Positions 1-8,746 of a DNA stretch of 64,000 nt are shown here, in pieces. The stretch's first letter is position 1. Every line of letters starts with the position of its first letter. The notes beneath the pieces are model-generated. The model saw only the letters and a program-made list of their open reading frames with translations, was not told the origin of the DNA and ran no database searches. The translations under genes were made by a program, and so were the position numbers. This stretch comes from an uncultured Porphyromonas sp. (GTDB taxonomy: Bacteria > Bacteroidota > Bacteroidia > Bacteroidales > Porphyromonadaceae): the NCBI RefSeq assembly GCF_938023125.1, contig NZ_CALHDW010000011.1:90793-154792 (forward strand), given 5' to 3'.

Positions 1-314
1 GGGAATAGGGGGCGTAGTGCACGGTCTACAAGGCGGCTGGTAAGAATCTCGTAATCCGAAGCCTTGCCTTCGCGACGGGTGAACCCACCTGGGAAGCGAC
101 CCACAGCAGAATATTTTTCTTTGTAGTCTACTTGTAAGGGCATAAAGTCGCAATCGGGAGCAGCATCAGCAGCTGCACAAACAGTTGCGAGCAATACGGT
201 ATTGCCCATGGTTACGGTAACGGCACCGTCGGCCTGTTTGGCCAATTTTCCCGTTTCGACCTTGATCGTACGTCCATCACCAAGGTCAATCGTCTTAGAT
301 ACGGGTGTAATCAT
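1..314 (-). CDS. pnp: Polyribonucleotide nucleotidyltransferase, N-terminal part (runs off the window)
   Basis: Reverse-strand reading gives about 104 residues from an ATG at 314, starting MITPVSKTIDLGDGRTIKVE and continuing with the PNPase first-core pattern (TGKLAKQADGAV, then GNTVLLATV, then VGRFPGGFTRREG). PNPase is a phosphorolytic 3'-5' exoribonuclease of RNA turnover that works as a trimer. Only the first RNase PH-like domain lies in the window; the rest is cut by the left edge. A Bacteroidota-type -7 box sits about 45 bases upstream of the ATG, so it probably has its own promoter. The FPGGF-type RNA-contacting motif makes this identification firm. Confidence 0.95.
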   Translation of the reverse strand, partial: MITPVSKTIDLGDGRTIKVETGKLAKQADGAVTVTMGNTVLLATVCAAADAAPDCDFMPLQVDYKEKYSAVGRFPGGFTRREGKASDYEILTSRLVDRALRPLF

Positions 315-354
315 AATCTTTTTCTTTTATCTTGCATCTTAAATATATTCTAGG

Positions 355-362
355 CAAAGGTA
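355..362 (-). promoter_or_regulatory. Candidate -7 box for pnp
   Basis: The minus strand reads TACCTTTG, matching the Bacteroidota -7 consensus TAnnTTTG, about 45 bases before the pnp ATG. I see no convincing -33 TTG at the expected distance, so this is a half-supported promoter. Confidence 0.5.
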
Positions 363-503
363 CGCAAAATGCCCTTTCCGTAGTATCTTTTCTCGGACTT
401 ATTCTGCGGGGCACGCTCGTAGTAGGCGGAGGAACAACCTGCCTGAGGGATGCCATGAGGTGTGCTCGCCTCTCCTTTCTCCGTGAAAAACGGAAGAAAT
501 GGA

Positions 504-598
504 GGCTGAAAAATTTTTCGTTTTAGCCCAAGAAATATTTTCTTTTCACCTAAGAATGGGAAGCATTTCTGCCCTAGAGTTTTTTTGTTTTAGGGCAG
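504..598. repeat. Dispersed AT-rich intergenic repeat, copy 1
   Basis: This copy has two hairpin-like halves: GGCT...AGCC around an A/T core (504-528), and CTGCCCTA (569-576) facing TAGGGCAG (591-598) around a T run. The same architecture and the phrase GCATTTCTGCC recur near 9.7, 19.1, 28.2, 36.7, 39.5 and 48.2 kb. The copy lies in the 414-base gap between ribF and pnp. The rest of that gap holds the pnp promoter region and no plausible gene. Confidence 0.65.
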
Positions 599-728
599 TA
601 AGTCTGAGACTTTATGGCCTGGGTGGAAAGTTCTTTTTGGGGGAGGGGTGTTTTGGAGAGGGGATTCCCTTCCTCTTGCCCCTTGTAGTTTTAGAAGGGG
701 CTGTAGGAGAGTGAGTGGAAAATACTCG

Positions 729-1700
729 CTAGAGTGAGAGGAGACCTCGAGTGATCTCGGCATCCTGCCGTAGGGCTTGTGATAGCTCTTCGTAGGAAGA
801 AAAACGGGCTTCGCCTCGCGTATGGGCGATGAGCTCCACGGCTATCTTTTTGTCGTAGAGATTACCTTGGAAATTGAATAGATTTACCTCAATGGTGCGT
901 TCCAATCCCTCGGCAATGGTGGGGCGATTGCCGATATAGAGCATCCCGCCGTAGCGTGCCTCTCCCAGATAGACCCATACGGCATAAACCCCGAGAGGGG
1001 GAATTAGTTTGTAGGGATCCTCAGGAACGATATTGGCCGTAGGGAATCCTAGGGTTTTTCCTATGCCTAAGCCTCCCTTTACCTCCCCTGTGATGCGGTA
1101 ATTATACCCCAAGAGTTGATTGGCAAGAGAGAGATTATCGGCTCGTAGGAGCTTGCGTATTCGGCTGGAGCTATAGGGTTTCCCCTCCACTTCGTCGAAG
1201 AAGGGGTCTTGTGGAAGCACGCGCACGCCCCATTTCTCTCCCAGACTTTTGTAGTCCGTTGGCGGATCGCCTGCCTTGGGAGGATGACCGAAGTGATGGT
1301 CGTAGCCCATGAGGAGGGTGTGAACGTGGAGATGTTGGGTGATGATCTGCCGGAAAAATTCTTCGGCAGAGAGGGAGGCAAGGGGCAAATCGAAGGGGAG
1401 CAGGAATAGGAAATCTACTCCTGTTTTGGCAAGGAGTTGCTCTCGCTCGGTATTGCTATTGAGTTTTTCAAAGGGATGATCGGGGCGAACTACCATCACC
1501 GGTGGGGTGTCAAAGGTAATTACGGCAGAGGGGAGCCGGAGCCGTTGTGCCTCGTGCTTGAGTTGCTCTATAAGGAAGCGATGCCCTCCATGTACCCCAT
1601 CAAAAACTCCAATGGTGGCTACAACTTGCTCGGGAAGAAGCTGAGGGGATTCGCAAGATAGCTCCCCCGAAGGCAGGCGAACGAACTTTATCGTATCCAT
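729..1700 (-). CDS. ribF: Bifunctional riboflavin kinase / FAD synthetase
   Basis: This 323-aa protein makes FMN from riboflavin and ATP, then FAD from FMN. The N-terminal nucleotidyltransferase domain carries GVFDGVHGGH at residues 31-40 and a later SSSRIR motif; the C-terminal flavokinase domain carries the K-T-L-G-F-P-T-A-N pattern near residue 220. Length is normal for the family. The start overlaps the end of the upstream EnvC-like gene by 13 bases, which suggests translational coupling at the end of a multi-gene operon running from ispG. Together with ribBA at 21-22 kb it covers the entry and exit steps of flavin synthesis, although the two genes are not linked. Confidence 0.95.
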   Translation of the reverse strand: MDTIKFVRLPSGELSCESPQLLPEQVVATIGVFDGVHGGHRFLIEQLKHEAQRLRLPSAVITFDTPPVMVVRPDHPFEKLNSNTEREQLLAKTGVDFLFLLPFDLPLASLSAEEFFRQIITQHLHVHTLLMGYDHHFGHPPKAGDPPTDYKSLGEKWGVRVLPQDPFFDEVEGKPYSSSRIRKLLRADNLSLANQLLGYNYRITGEVKGGLGIGKTLGFPTANIVPEDPYKLIPPLGVYAVWVYLGEARYGGMLYIGNRPTIAEGLERTIEVNLFNFQGNLYDKKIAVELIAHTRGEARFSSYEELSQALRQDAEITRGLLSL

Positions 1701-2989
1701 GCTTGGGGGTTTTGTTTGCTACGCTCGTGCCATACTTGGAAGTTGAGTATGGCCTTATTGCTAAAGCTATCGATAGCCACCTTCCCTAAGATCTGATGTG
1801 CCTTTACTTCTTGCCCCTTACGCACCGTTACGCCCGTAATATTGGAGTAGACGGTAAGATAGTTACCATGGCGGATAATAATGGCCGCTTTATTCCCTTC
1901 AATTACGAATACACTGGTCACTTTGCCCTCGAAGACGGCACGGGCGCTTGTGCCCTGGGGTACCTCTAGGTCTATACCGTTGTTATTGGTTTGTACTCGG
2001 CTCAATTCGTTGTGTTGTTGCACGCCAAAGGTGCCGATGATGCGGTAGTTGTTATTAACGGGAGCGGGTAGATTTCCCTTGTTTTGAGCGAAGCTACCTC
2101 CCAGACGGCGCTCTTCGGCAGTCATGGGATAGCCTCCCTTGGTGGCGGCTTTGCGCTCTTCTTGGGCGGGGCCTTTTTCGGTATTTGTATTGCCTTTGCC
2201 CTCAGCTAAGCGTTTTCGTCGCTCCTCTTCTTCTCGAGCCTTGCGTTCGGCTTCGGCTATTTCGGCTGCAATTTGTTGTTCGATCTTGCGGTTGAGGGCG
2301 GCTACTTGCTGCTGCTGTTTCTTGCGTTGCTGTTGAAGATCCTTCTCTTGACCTTGCAGCTGAGCTACCTCTCCGGTGCGTTGCTGGCGCTCTTTCTCGA
2401 GTTGGGCCTTCTCTTGTTCTCGCTGTACAAGGAGTTGCGACTTGCTCTTACGGTTAACCTCGATGGCCTGGCGAGTATGCTCAAGGGCGGTACGCGTCAC
2501 TTTCAGTTCTTCGGCTGCACGTTTGTGAGCGTTGGCGTATTGCGAGACAAATCTCATGCGTCTGATGGCTTCGTCGAAGGCAGATGCCGACAGCACAAAG
2601 AGCATGCGATCGGTACTATTCTTTCTCTTTTGTAGGGCGAGTACAGAGCGTTCATAGGCGGCTTTACGCTCTTCCTCTTGTGTGCGTAGCTCCTGCTCCT
2701 GACGTGCAAGAGAGTCAATATCCCCGCTAAGCTCTTTGATTTCGTTGTCAAGAGCCTTTACCAATTCTTGTCGCTGAGCTACCTTTTTTTTCAAGAGAGC
2801 CGCCTCTTGCTGCTTTTTATTCTTGTCGTTTTTTATGCGGCTAAGCTCTTTGTCGGTCTTTTCGATAGCCTTGATGGCCTCTTTGCGTTGCTGCTCGAGC
2901 TGTTGAACTTTCTTCGACTTCTGCTGCGCTACCATAGGGAGCGACGCCAGAAGCGTGAGCATAAGGAGTAGGGTATAGCGGAGTTTCAT
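1688..2989 (-). CDS. EnvC-like murein hydrolase activator with degenerate LytM (M23) domain
   Basis: The 433-aa protein starts with a signal peptide (MKLRYTLLLMLTLLASLPMVAQ). A long, charged coiled coil follows (about residues 25-265, rich in E, K, R and Q, including a QQQRKKQQQQ run), then a low-complexity linker, and a LytM/M23 fold over roughly the last 100 residues. The zinc-ligand positions look lost: NNNGIDL replaces HxGxD, VYSN replaces the YxH position, and LNFQVW replaces LHFEVW. This is the pattern of EnvC-type proteins that activate amidases and do not cut peptidoglycan themselves. It lies between a DUF4292 lipoprotein and ribF, in what appears to be one operon. Confidence 0.88.
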   Translation of the reverse strand: MKLRYTLLLMLTLLASLPMVAQQKSKKVQQLEQQRKEAIKAIEKTDKELSRIKNDKNKKQQEAALLKKKVAQRQELVKALDNEIKELSGDIDSLARQEQELRTQEEERKAAYERSVLALQKRKNSTDRMLFVLSASAFDEAIRRMRFVSQYANAHKRAAEELKVTRTALEHTRQAIEVNRKSKSQLLVQREQEKAQLEKERQQRTGEVAQLQGQEKDLQQQRKKQQQQVAALNRKIEQQIAAEIAEAERKAREEEERRKRLAEGKGNTNTEKGPAQEERKAATKGGYPMTAEERRLGGSFAQNKGNLPAPVNNNYRIIGTFGVQQHNELSRVQTNNNGIDLEVPQGTSARAVFEGKVTSVFVIEGNKAAIIIRHGNYLTVYSNITGVTVRKGQEVKAHQILGKVAIDSFSNKAILNFQVWHERSKQNPQAWIR

Positions 2990-3001
2990 TGATGAGAAAT
3001 A

Positions 3002-3823
3002 CTACTGGAATAGGCCAGAAATAAGCTGTAAAGCTTCTTTTACGGTGAGTTGGCGATACCCCGAGGGGATGGCCACAATAAGTTGCTCGTGGGCCTGCTC
3101 GTTACGACGATAAGACGAGCCTTCGATCTCCAATGAGAATGTATTTGTGCCATCTTGTAGCACTTGATAGGAGCATTGATCGGGTAAGATCCCCTTTTCG
3201 TGTGAGGTGTAGTGAGAGTAGGTCGCCTTGAGTACGGCTCCCTCTACCGGTGAGCTCTCAAGGGTATTGGGGCGCATATTCTCGCCTATTGTGTAGAGGA
3301 GGGAGAGTTTGTTTTGAGGAAGTTTTACCAAGGCCTGATGGGGCGTTACCATCTTTTCTACCTCGAGATCTTGTGGGAGATAGCCCAGAAGCAACCCTTC
3401 TAATAGAGGGTAAGATAGGGGGAGCGGGAACTGATCTTGGCAGGCCGCATTGAGCTGCTGGTAAGAGGCGCGTAGGTACGTCTTATTGTGTTTGTCGATA
3501 ATCACGATCTCCTCGGGGAGCAGATATACACGAGCTATCTCAAACAAAACAAACGGACGAAGAGAGGCGTATATCCCCTCTCCTACCACCACGGACGCAT
3601 TGGCATCAAGCGAGATGGTAGAGCCTTTGGCCCCGAGAGTAAGGCTTGCCTTAACCTGCCAAGGGGCTGCTATGGGGCGTGCCAAAGAAAAAGCCTCGGC
3701 CTCCCTGTTTTGCTTTGTGGGAGCGTTGGGAGTTGCGCTCGGGCGACGACTGCCGCAGCTCCAGAGGAGCGTGATAAGTGCCAAAAGGCTCAAAACGGAT
3801 GGGATAGAGAGTGATTTCTTCAT
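3002..3823 (-). CDS. DUF4292-type lipoprotein
   Basis: The 273-aa protein has a lipoprotein signal peptide with the lipid-carrying cysteine at residue 23 (LLWSC). The body looks like a beta-rich, LolB/LppX-like sheet: alternating hydrophobic strands such as KASLTLGAKGSTISLDA, then FVLFEIARVYLLPEEIVIID. This matches my recollection of DUF4292, a family found in Bacteroidota next to an EnvC-like gene and a TPR gene, as here. The function is not established. The fold and location suggest a role in outer-membrane lipid or lipoprotein handling, which is an inference. It is 9 bases from the upstream TPR gene and 12 from the downstream gene, consistent with co-transcription. Confidence 0.8.
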   Translation of the reverse strand: MKKSLSIPSVLSLLALITLLWSCGSRRPSATPNAPTKQNREAEAFSLARPIAAPWQVKASLTLGAKGSTISLDANASVVVGEGIYASLRPFVLFEIARVYLLPEEIVIIDKHNKTYLRASYQQLNAACQDQFPLPLSYPLLEGLLLGYLPQDLEVEKMVTPHQALVKLPQNKLSLLYTIGENMRPNTLESSPVEGAVLKATYSHYTSHEKGILPDQCSYQVLQDGTNTFSLEIEGSSYRRNEQAHEQLIVAIPSGYRQLTVKEALQLISGLFQ

Positions 3824-3832
3824 GATGGATCG

Positions 3833-5584
3833 TTACTTTGAAGACTCCATACGTTGCTTTATTTCTTCAATAGCCAGGTCAATTTCGTCTGTGGAGACAA
3901 GTTCCTTTGCTTTCTGGAGGTAGAGGAGACTATTTGGCAAGTTGCCCAGCTCCTCTTGCACCTTTGCATAGTGGTAGTAATAATCTGCAAGGCTACTGAT
4001 ACTGATGCTTGAGGGATCCTCTTTGAGGGCAGCCTCAGCTCTTTCAATAGCTTGGCGCAAATAGATCTCGGCTTGTAGGTAATCTCCTTGCAAGAATAGG
4101 GCAAAGCCATAGGTGTCTAGGTACCGAAATTCACCGGGTTGCAGGGCTACCGCCTTAGAGGCCATCCGCACGGCTTTTTCTATCACAGCGGGTTGCTCTA
4201 GCCCGAGTAGGAAGTAGGCGTAGTTATTGAGTACGTTAGGATTTTTTCCGTTGAGCTTGATAGACTCTTCGTAGGCAGCTATCGCCTCGGTATACTTCTC
4301 CTGCATGGCGCAGATGTCGCCTACCTGGCCGTAAAGGTCGCCTATCACCTCGGTTTCAGTCGTATCGGTCTGAGCGATCCCCTGGAGGGCCGTCTCTCGG
4401 GCCCGTTCTAGCTCTCCGGCAGTCTCCTCTGCCAAGCTCTTGAAAAGGTATAAACTCCCCTCCTTCGGATATTGTTTGATGGCTTGAGGGAAATATTTGT
4501 AGAGCTCGTCGAACGTTTCTCTTGAGATAAAGTTTTGGAATAATGCATTCCAAAGTTCGGGATGCCCTGAGGGGAATTCCTCCGTCATTCGCAGGAGTTG
4601 CGCCTGACGCTCGGAGTGCATCCCCAATACATATAGGATGGACTGGAGGTCAAGTTGAGCATCGAAGTTGGTAGGATAAGTGGCAATAAACTCTTTGTAA
4701 ATGGGGAGGAATGGCGAGATGTCTAGCCCTTTGCTCACAAACCCTGAGAGAAAAGCATGGAGGGACGCCTGCGCCACCTCGGGGGTGGTGGTATCTATCT
4801 TCCAAAATCGTTGTAGAATGCCAAAGACCTCGGGTATGCGGTTCAAGTCCAGAAGAATAGCCGCCTCGGCATAACTGATATTGCTTGTGGCACGCTGCGA
4901 TTGAGGGATCTTTTGCAAGAGTTTATAGGCAATCTCTGCATTCAGATTCTCCTTGACATCGAAGAGCAAGGCCGTAAGGTCGTTTAGGGATTTTCCATTG
5001 AACTCAAGGGCCGCATCCAGGTAGCGATTCATCGCATCGGTGTCGTGCGTCTCGAAGGCAACTCGCTGCGCTATCTGTAGTGCATGGGCATAGTACGGAG
5101 TGCCGTGTGAGCTCTCTAGAAGAGCCGGAAGCCGCTGCGAAACGCGGTCGTATTGCCTATCCTCTAGTAGTACCCCTAGGGCAAGAAGCTGATTGCGGCT
5201 ATCGGAGGGCGATAGCTTTATGTGCCGATCTAGCATATGGAGAAGCTCGTCGGTCTCGCCCTTGCTGGCAAGGGTATAGCCGTATTGGAAGGCATATTCA
5301 TCGTTACTCGGGTCTGCTTCGAAGGCTTTGCGGTACCATTCGGCTGCCTGTTCCATTGAGGTGGGGCGTAGCAAGTTGCCCAACGCAAAAGCCGAGGCTC
5401 CCGAGGGAGCTAACTTATATGATGCGAGGATTTGATAGTAGGCAAGAAGCGGTTTTTCGGAAAATAGAGAGGTAGCCCCCTCTGCAAAGAGCCTGTCGGC
5501 TAAAGCTTTTTGCGAGTCGATCTCTTGAGCTGAGGTTACTCCCAAGGAGCAAAGTAGCAAAAGAAGGGTGTAGAGATACTTCAT
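3833..5584 (-). CDS. Exported tetratricopeptide-repeat protein
   Basis: The 583-aa protein starts with a signal peptide (MKYLYTLLLLLCSLGVTSAQ). Helical repeat units then run through the whole length; clear TPR-like stretches are AAEWYRKAFEADPSNDEYAF near residue 85 and EAIAAYEESIKLNGKNPNVL near residue 440. It has no catalytic motif, so it is probably a periplasmic or outer-membrane scaffold. It sits between dut and the DUF4292 lipoprotein gene, a gene order I associate with Bacteroidota genomes. The close spacing (21 bases from dut, 9 bases to the lipoprotein gene) argues for one transcript. Confidence 0.85.
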   Translation of the reverse strand: MKYLYTLLLLLCSLGVTSAQEIDSQKALADRLFAEGATSLFSEKPLLAYYQILASYKLAPSGASAFALGNLLRPTSMEQAAEWYRKAFEADPSNDEYAFQYGYTLASKGETDELLHMLDRHIKLSPSDSRNQLLALGVLLEDRQYDRVSQRLPALLESSHGTPYYAHALQIAQRVAFETHDTDAMNRYLDAALEFNGKSLNDLTALLFDVKENLNAEIAYKLLQKIPQSQRATSNISYAEAAILLDLNRIPEVFGILQRFWKIDTTTPEVAQASLHAFLSGFVSKGLDISPFLPIYKEFIATYPTNFDAQLDLQSILYVLGMHSERQAQLLRMTEEFPSGHPELWNALFQNFISRETFDELYKYFPQAIKQYPKEGSLYLFKSLAEETAGELERARETALQGIAQTDTTETEVIGDLYGQVGDICAMQEKYTEAIAAYEESIKLNGKNPNVLNNYAYFLLGLEQPAVIEKAVRMASKAVALQPGEFRYLDTYGFALFLQGDYLQAEIYLRQAIERAEAALKEDPSSISISSLADYYYHYAKVQEELGNLPNSLLYLQKAKELVSTDEIDLAIEEIKQRMESSK

Positions 5585-5605
5585 AAAAGGGGCATCTATC
5601 GGGCT

Positions 5606-6049
5606 TTACTTCTTTACTTGCATGCCGGTGTGACCAAATCCGCCTTCGCCTCGTTCGCTCTCCGATAGCGTGTCTACTTCGTGCCAATCGGCTGTCTCAT
5701 AGCGGGCAATCACCATCTGGGCGATACGATCTCCCGAGGAGATTTGTACTGGTTCCTGTCCCAAATTGATCAAGATAACCCCGATTTCGCCGCGGTAATC
5801 GGCATCGATTGTACCGGGGCTATTGAGTGTCGTTACTCCCGATTTGAGGGCCCAGCCACTGCGAGGGCGGATCTGCGCTTCGTAGCCTGCCGGCAATTCT
5901 ATATGCAACCCCGTGGGGACGAGGCAACGTGCTCCCGGCTCCAATTGGATTGGTTGGGGTAGGAATGCACATAGGTCCATACCTGCGGACAGAGGCGTCG
6001 CATAGTGGGGTAGGGGGTTATTGGATCGGTTGATGATGGGTATCTTCAT
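5606..6049 (-). CDS. dut: dUTP diphosphatase (trimeric dUTPase)
   Basis: The 147-aa enzyme hydrolyses dUTP to dUMP and pyrophosphate, keeping uracil out of DNA and supplying dUMP for dTMP synthesis. All five trimeric dUTPase motifs are visible: AGMDL, RPRSGWA, GTIDADYRGEIGV, RIAQMVI, and a C-terminal RGEGGFGHTG arm. I chose the ATG at 6049 (MKIPIINRS). An upstream in-frame start at 6109 would add 20 residues not typical of the family and nearly abut ispG, which ends at 6114. It lies in the ispG-to-ribF operon. Confidence 0.95.
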   Translation of the reverse strand: MKIPIINRSNNPLPHYATPLSAGMDLCAFLPQPIQLEPGARCLVPTGLHIELPAGYEAQIRPRSGWALKSGVTTLNSPGTIDADYRGEIGVILINLGQEPVQISSGDRIAQMVIARYETADWHEVDTLSESERGEGGFGHTGMQVKK

Positions 6050-6113
6050 ACTTGTAGATATCTCTAAAAAGGGCGTTGCAAAACTTACGTTCTGCTCCGC
6101 ATTCGGCACGAAG

Positions 6114-7928
6114 TTACTTATTTTCTGCCATTTCCCGGCTCTTTTCGTCTTCGGGATCTACCCAGTCTCCATTCTCACGGATGAGGGCGATGAGAGCCTC
6201 TACGGCGTCTCCTTCTGCAATTCCTCGCCGCATACACTTTTGTCCCTTGTAGAGATCGATCTTGTGCGGAGCGCCTCCCACGTATCCATAATCTGCGTCG
6301 GCCATCTCTCCGGGTCCATTGACAATACAACCCATGATGCCTATTTTGAGGTTGGGAAGATGGCTCGTTGCCTTTTTGATGCGGGCAATTGTTCCCTCCA
6401 AATTATAGAGTGTACGCCCACATCCCGGGCAGCTAATGTACTCGGTGTGGGAGAAACGAAGTCGGGTCGCTTGCAGAATGCCGAGCGCCAATGCCTGTAG
6501 AGAGGCAAGAGGAAGGTGAGGGGCTGTAAGCATAATGGCGGAGCCGGCTCCCTCTAGGAGGAGTGTCCCCAGGTCTGTGGCGGCGGCAATTTGTACCTTT
6601 TCTAGGGATTCGTGTGGCGCAAATTGGGCTTCGAAGGCGATGGGGGAGGTTACCTCCATTTCGGCAAGAAGGGCGATCGTTCTACGCCATAAGCCAATGC
6701 GATTGGCTCCGCTTGCGCTTAGTATCAGTAGTCTGTTGGGCTGGTGTGCGAGATCCATTGCCTCCGCTTTCTCACGAGAGAAGCTTTCAGTCTCGACGAG
6801 GATAGCGGGGAGGGTAGAGAGGTCTAGGCTCTCTCTCGAAGTGCTTAGCTTGTCTCCTCCTGCTAAAGAGAGCTTTGGAGAGCCATCATCTTTCCCCACA
6901 ATAAGGACAGAGGGTAAGAGGTTGGCTCCGTAGAGTTGCCCGGCTATGGAAGAGGCATTGCGAGGGAGTATTTGTGCTCGGTAGGGCAGGGGGGATAGGG
7001 GGGATAGTTGGGGGGCAACGGCTCGCTCGGCAATGTGCTCCACAAGGAGGCGTGCAACGGGGAGTTCTGCCTCGGGGGCTTCGCTTAGGGAGACACGCAG
7101 TGTATCTCCCAACCCATCGGTAAGAAGGGAGCCAATGCCTACGGCACTTTTAATTCGTCCATCCTCGCCCTCTCCGGCCTCGGTTACGCCAATATGCAAA
7201 GGATAATGCACCCCCATTTCGTCCATACGCTCTACCAAGAGGCGTACTGCTTGGGTCATTACCTGCACGTTGGAGCTTTTCATCGAGATGACAATATCCT
7301 CGAAGTGCAGACTGCGAGCCACGCGGAGATACTCTAGGCAGCTCTCTACCATTCCCTCGGGTGTGTCGCCATAACGCCGGAGCATACGCTCACTAAGAGA
7401 CCCATGATTGATCCCGAGTCGAATGGCTCTTTTTAGTCGTTTGGCCTCTTGTAAGAAGTCGCCAAAAAGTTGCTCTACACGCTCTTCGCCACGAGCAAAG
7501 TCCGCATCAGAGATACTCTCACCGCTCCATTCTCCTTTGCGATCTGCGAAGTTGCCGGGGTTGATGCGCACCTTCTCTACATGCTTTAGTGCCTCGTAGG
7601 CGGCTTGTGGATTGAAGTGAATATCGGCAACGAGTGGGATGGTGTATCCTTTCTCGTTGAGCGCTGCTCGGATGGTTTTTAGGCATTCGGCCTCGCGTAC
7701 CCCCTGCGCCGTAAAACGCATGTAGTCCGCTCCGGCTCGGGCTGCTCGCTCTGTTTGTGCTATCCCGGCCTCGGTGTCTGGTGTGGAGACGTTGGCCATG
7801 GTCTGGATGCGTAAAGGGTACTCAGAGCCTAGGGGTATAGAGCCTATCGAAACGCTACATGTACAACGCCTGCGATAATTGAGCGCATCAAGCGGGTAGT
7901 GAAGAGAGGGAGAGGGGAGGGGCGGCAT
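6114..7928 (-). CDS. ispG: (E)-4-hydroxy-3-methylbut-2-enyl-diphosphate synthase (long form)
   Basis: The 604-aa enzyme catalyses the penultimate step of the MEP isoprenoid pathway, reducing MEcPP to HMBPP with a 4Fe-4S cluster. The N-terminal TIM barrel is marked by PLRIQTMANVSTPD and PLVADIHFNPQAA. The C-terminal iron-sulfur domain has CPGCGRTLYNLE and GIMGCIVNGPGEM, giving three cluster cysteines and the conserved NGPGE. It is longer than the roughly 370-aa enterobacterial enzyme because of a middle insert domain (about residues 280-480), as known in Bacteroidota, Chlamydia and plants. It appears to be the first gene of the block ending in ribF. Confidence 0.95.
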   Translation of the reverse strand: MPPLPSPSLHYPLDALNYRRRCTCSVSIGSIPLGSEYPLRIQTMANVSTPDTEAGIAQTERAARAGADYMRFTAQGVREAECLKTIRAALNEKGYTIPLVADIHFNPQAAYEALKHVEKVRINPGNFADRKGEWSGESISDADFARGEERVEQLFGDFLQEAKRLKRAIRLGINHGSLSERMLRRYGDTPEGMVESCLEYLRVARSLHFEDIVISMKSSNVQVMTQAVRLLVERMDEMGVHYPLHIGVTEAGEGEDGRIKSAVGIGSLLTDGLGDTLRVSLSEAPEAELPVARLLVEHIAERAVAPQLSPLSPLPYRAQILPRNASSIAGQLYGANLLPSVLIVGKDDGSPKLSLAGGDKLSTSRESLDLSTLPAILVETESFSREKAEAMDLAHQPNRLLILSASGANRIGLWRRTIALLAEMEVTSPIAFEAQFAPHESLEKVQIAAATDLGTLLLEGAGSAIMLTAPHLPLASLQALALGILQATRLRFSHTEYISCPGCGRTLYNLEGTIARIKKATSHLPNLKIGIMGCIVNGPGEMADADYGYVGGAPHKIDLYKGQKCMRRGIAEGDAVEALIALIRENGDWVDPEDEKSREMAENK

Positions 7929-7955
7929 AGGGATACAGATCTATTATATGCATAA

Positions 7956-8031
7956 CCCGAAGTTGTACACTATGGATGGCTGTTGATCCGATTGCTCTCG
8001 GAGGGTTGCGCCCTAGGTGTACAATGTCGGG
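7956..8031. repeat. Long inverted repeat between purE and ispG
   Basis: Arms CCCGAAGTTGTACAC (7956-7970) and GTGTACAATGTCGGG (8017-8031) are nearly perfect inverted repeats; extended by two bases each they match at 15 of 17 positions. The 46-base loop contains a smaller AGGG...CCCT hairpin. Neither side has the T run of an intrinsic terminator. It could be a protein-binding operator, a structured leader of ispG, or a processed RNA element. Confidence 0.6.
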
Positions 8032-8058
8032 TTTATTGCTATCTATGGAGAGGGGCTC

Positions 8059-8565
8059 TTAGTTGGTCTTGAAGCTGTATTTTACCTCTTTGAGATCGGC
8101 ATTGGCACGTACTACCTTTTCTTTTAGCCCTTCTTTGAAGGCTTTGAGACGCTTCTTGAGATCGGCATCACCCAACGAAAGCATTTGCGCTGCCAGAAGG
8201 GCTGCATTCTGAGCTCCATTGATTCCTACGGTAGCGACAGGGATCCCCGGAGGCATTTGTACGATAGCGAGGAGGGCATCCATACCATCAAGAGTGGCCT
8301 TGATGGGCACCCCGATAACGGGTAGGGGGGTCATTGAGGCAATTACACCACACAGATGAGCCGCCATCCCGGCGCCTGCGATAATAACACGCACCCCTCT
8401 CTCCTCTGCTCCACGGGCAAACTCAGCCACCTCGTCGGGGGTGCGGTGTGCCGATAGAGCCAAGATTTCAAAAGGAATCGCGAGTTCGTCTAGTTGGCGA
8501 GCAGCCTTTTCCATTACGGGAAGATCGGACGTGCTGCCCATGATGATGCTTACAAGCGGAGTCAT
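8059..8565 (-). CDS. purE: N5-carboxyaminoimidazole ribonucleotide mutase
   Basis: The 168-aa enzyme of de novo purine synthesis moves the carboxylate of N5-CAIR to give CAIR. Class I PurE hallmarks are visible: IIMGSTSDLPVMEKA at the N-terminus, the LSAHRTPDEV loop with the catalytic histidine, and a GAGMAAHLCG segment with the catalytic-loop histidine. Length and start fit the family. A strong hairpin lies in the 180-base leader. gcvH is upstream in the same direction and ispG downstream, but the structured gaps suggest that the three are not simply one transcript. Confidence 0.95.
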   Translation of the reverse strand: MTPLVSIIMGSTSDLPVMEKAARQLDELAIPFEILALSAHRTPDEVAEFARGAEERGVRVIIAGAGMAAHLCGVIASMTPLPVIGVPIKATLDGMDALLAIVQMPPGIPVATVGINGAQNAALLAAQMLSLGDADLKKRLKAFKEGLKEKVVRANADLKEVKYSFKTN

Positions 8566-8628
8566 AGTTTAATACAATCGTATTGAGTGATGGATCGAAT
8601 GTCGTTTTTGCTTGGGGTAATGCAAGCG

Positions 8629-8664
8629 AGGGCGAATCAAAAGAATCCTCTTGATGCGCCCTCT
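8629..8664. repeat. Strong imperfect hairpin between gcvH and purE
   Basis: GAGGGCG (8629-8635) pairs with CGCCCTC (8658-8664), and the inner ATCAA and AG pair with TTGAT and CT around a 4-base loop, giving about 14 pairs with symmetric mismatches. A second small GCTTG/CAAGC hairpin follows in the purE direction. No T run follows, so it may be a purE leader structure or a weak terminator for gcvH. Confidence 0.5.
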
Positions 8665-8746
8665 ATGATTAGCCGTAGACAACCCGCCTCCCTTTGTTTT
8701 TTGGGAGAGCTCGGTGCTACTTGCTTGGCTGTTGATTGTGGCTCTA

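Noticed and set aside
678..701. Hairpin GCCCCTT/AAGGGGC just after ribF as its terminator
   Set aside because: No T run follows on the minus strand, so it is only a weak candidate.
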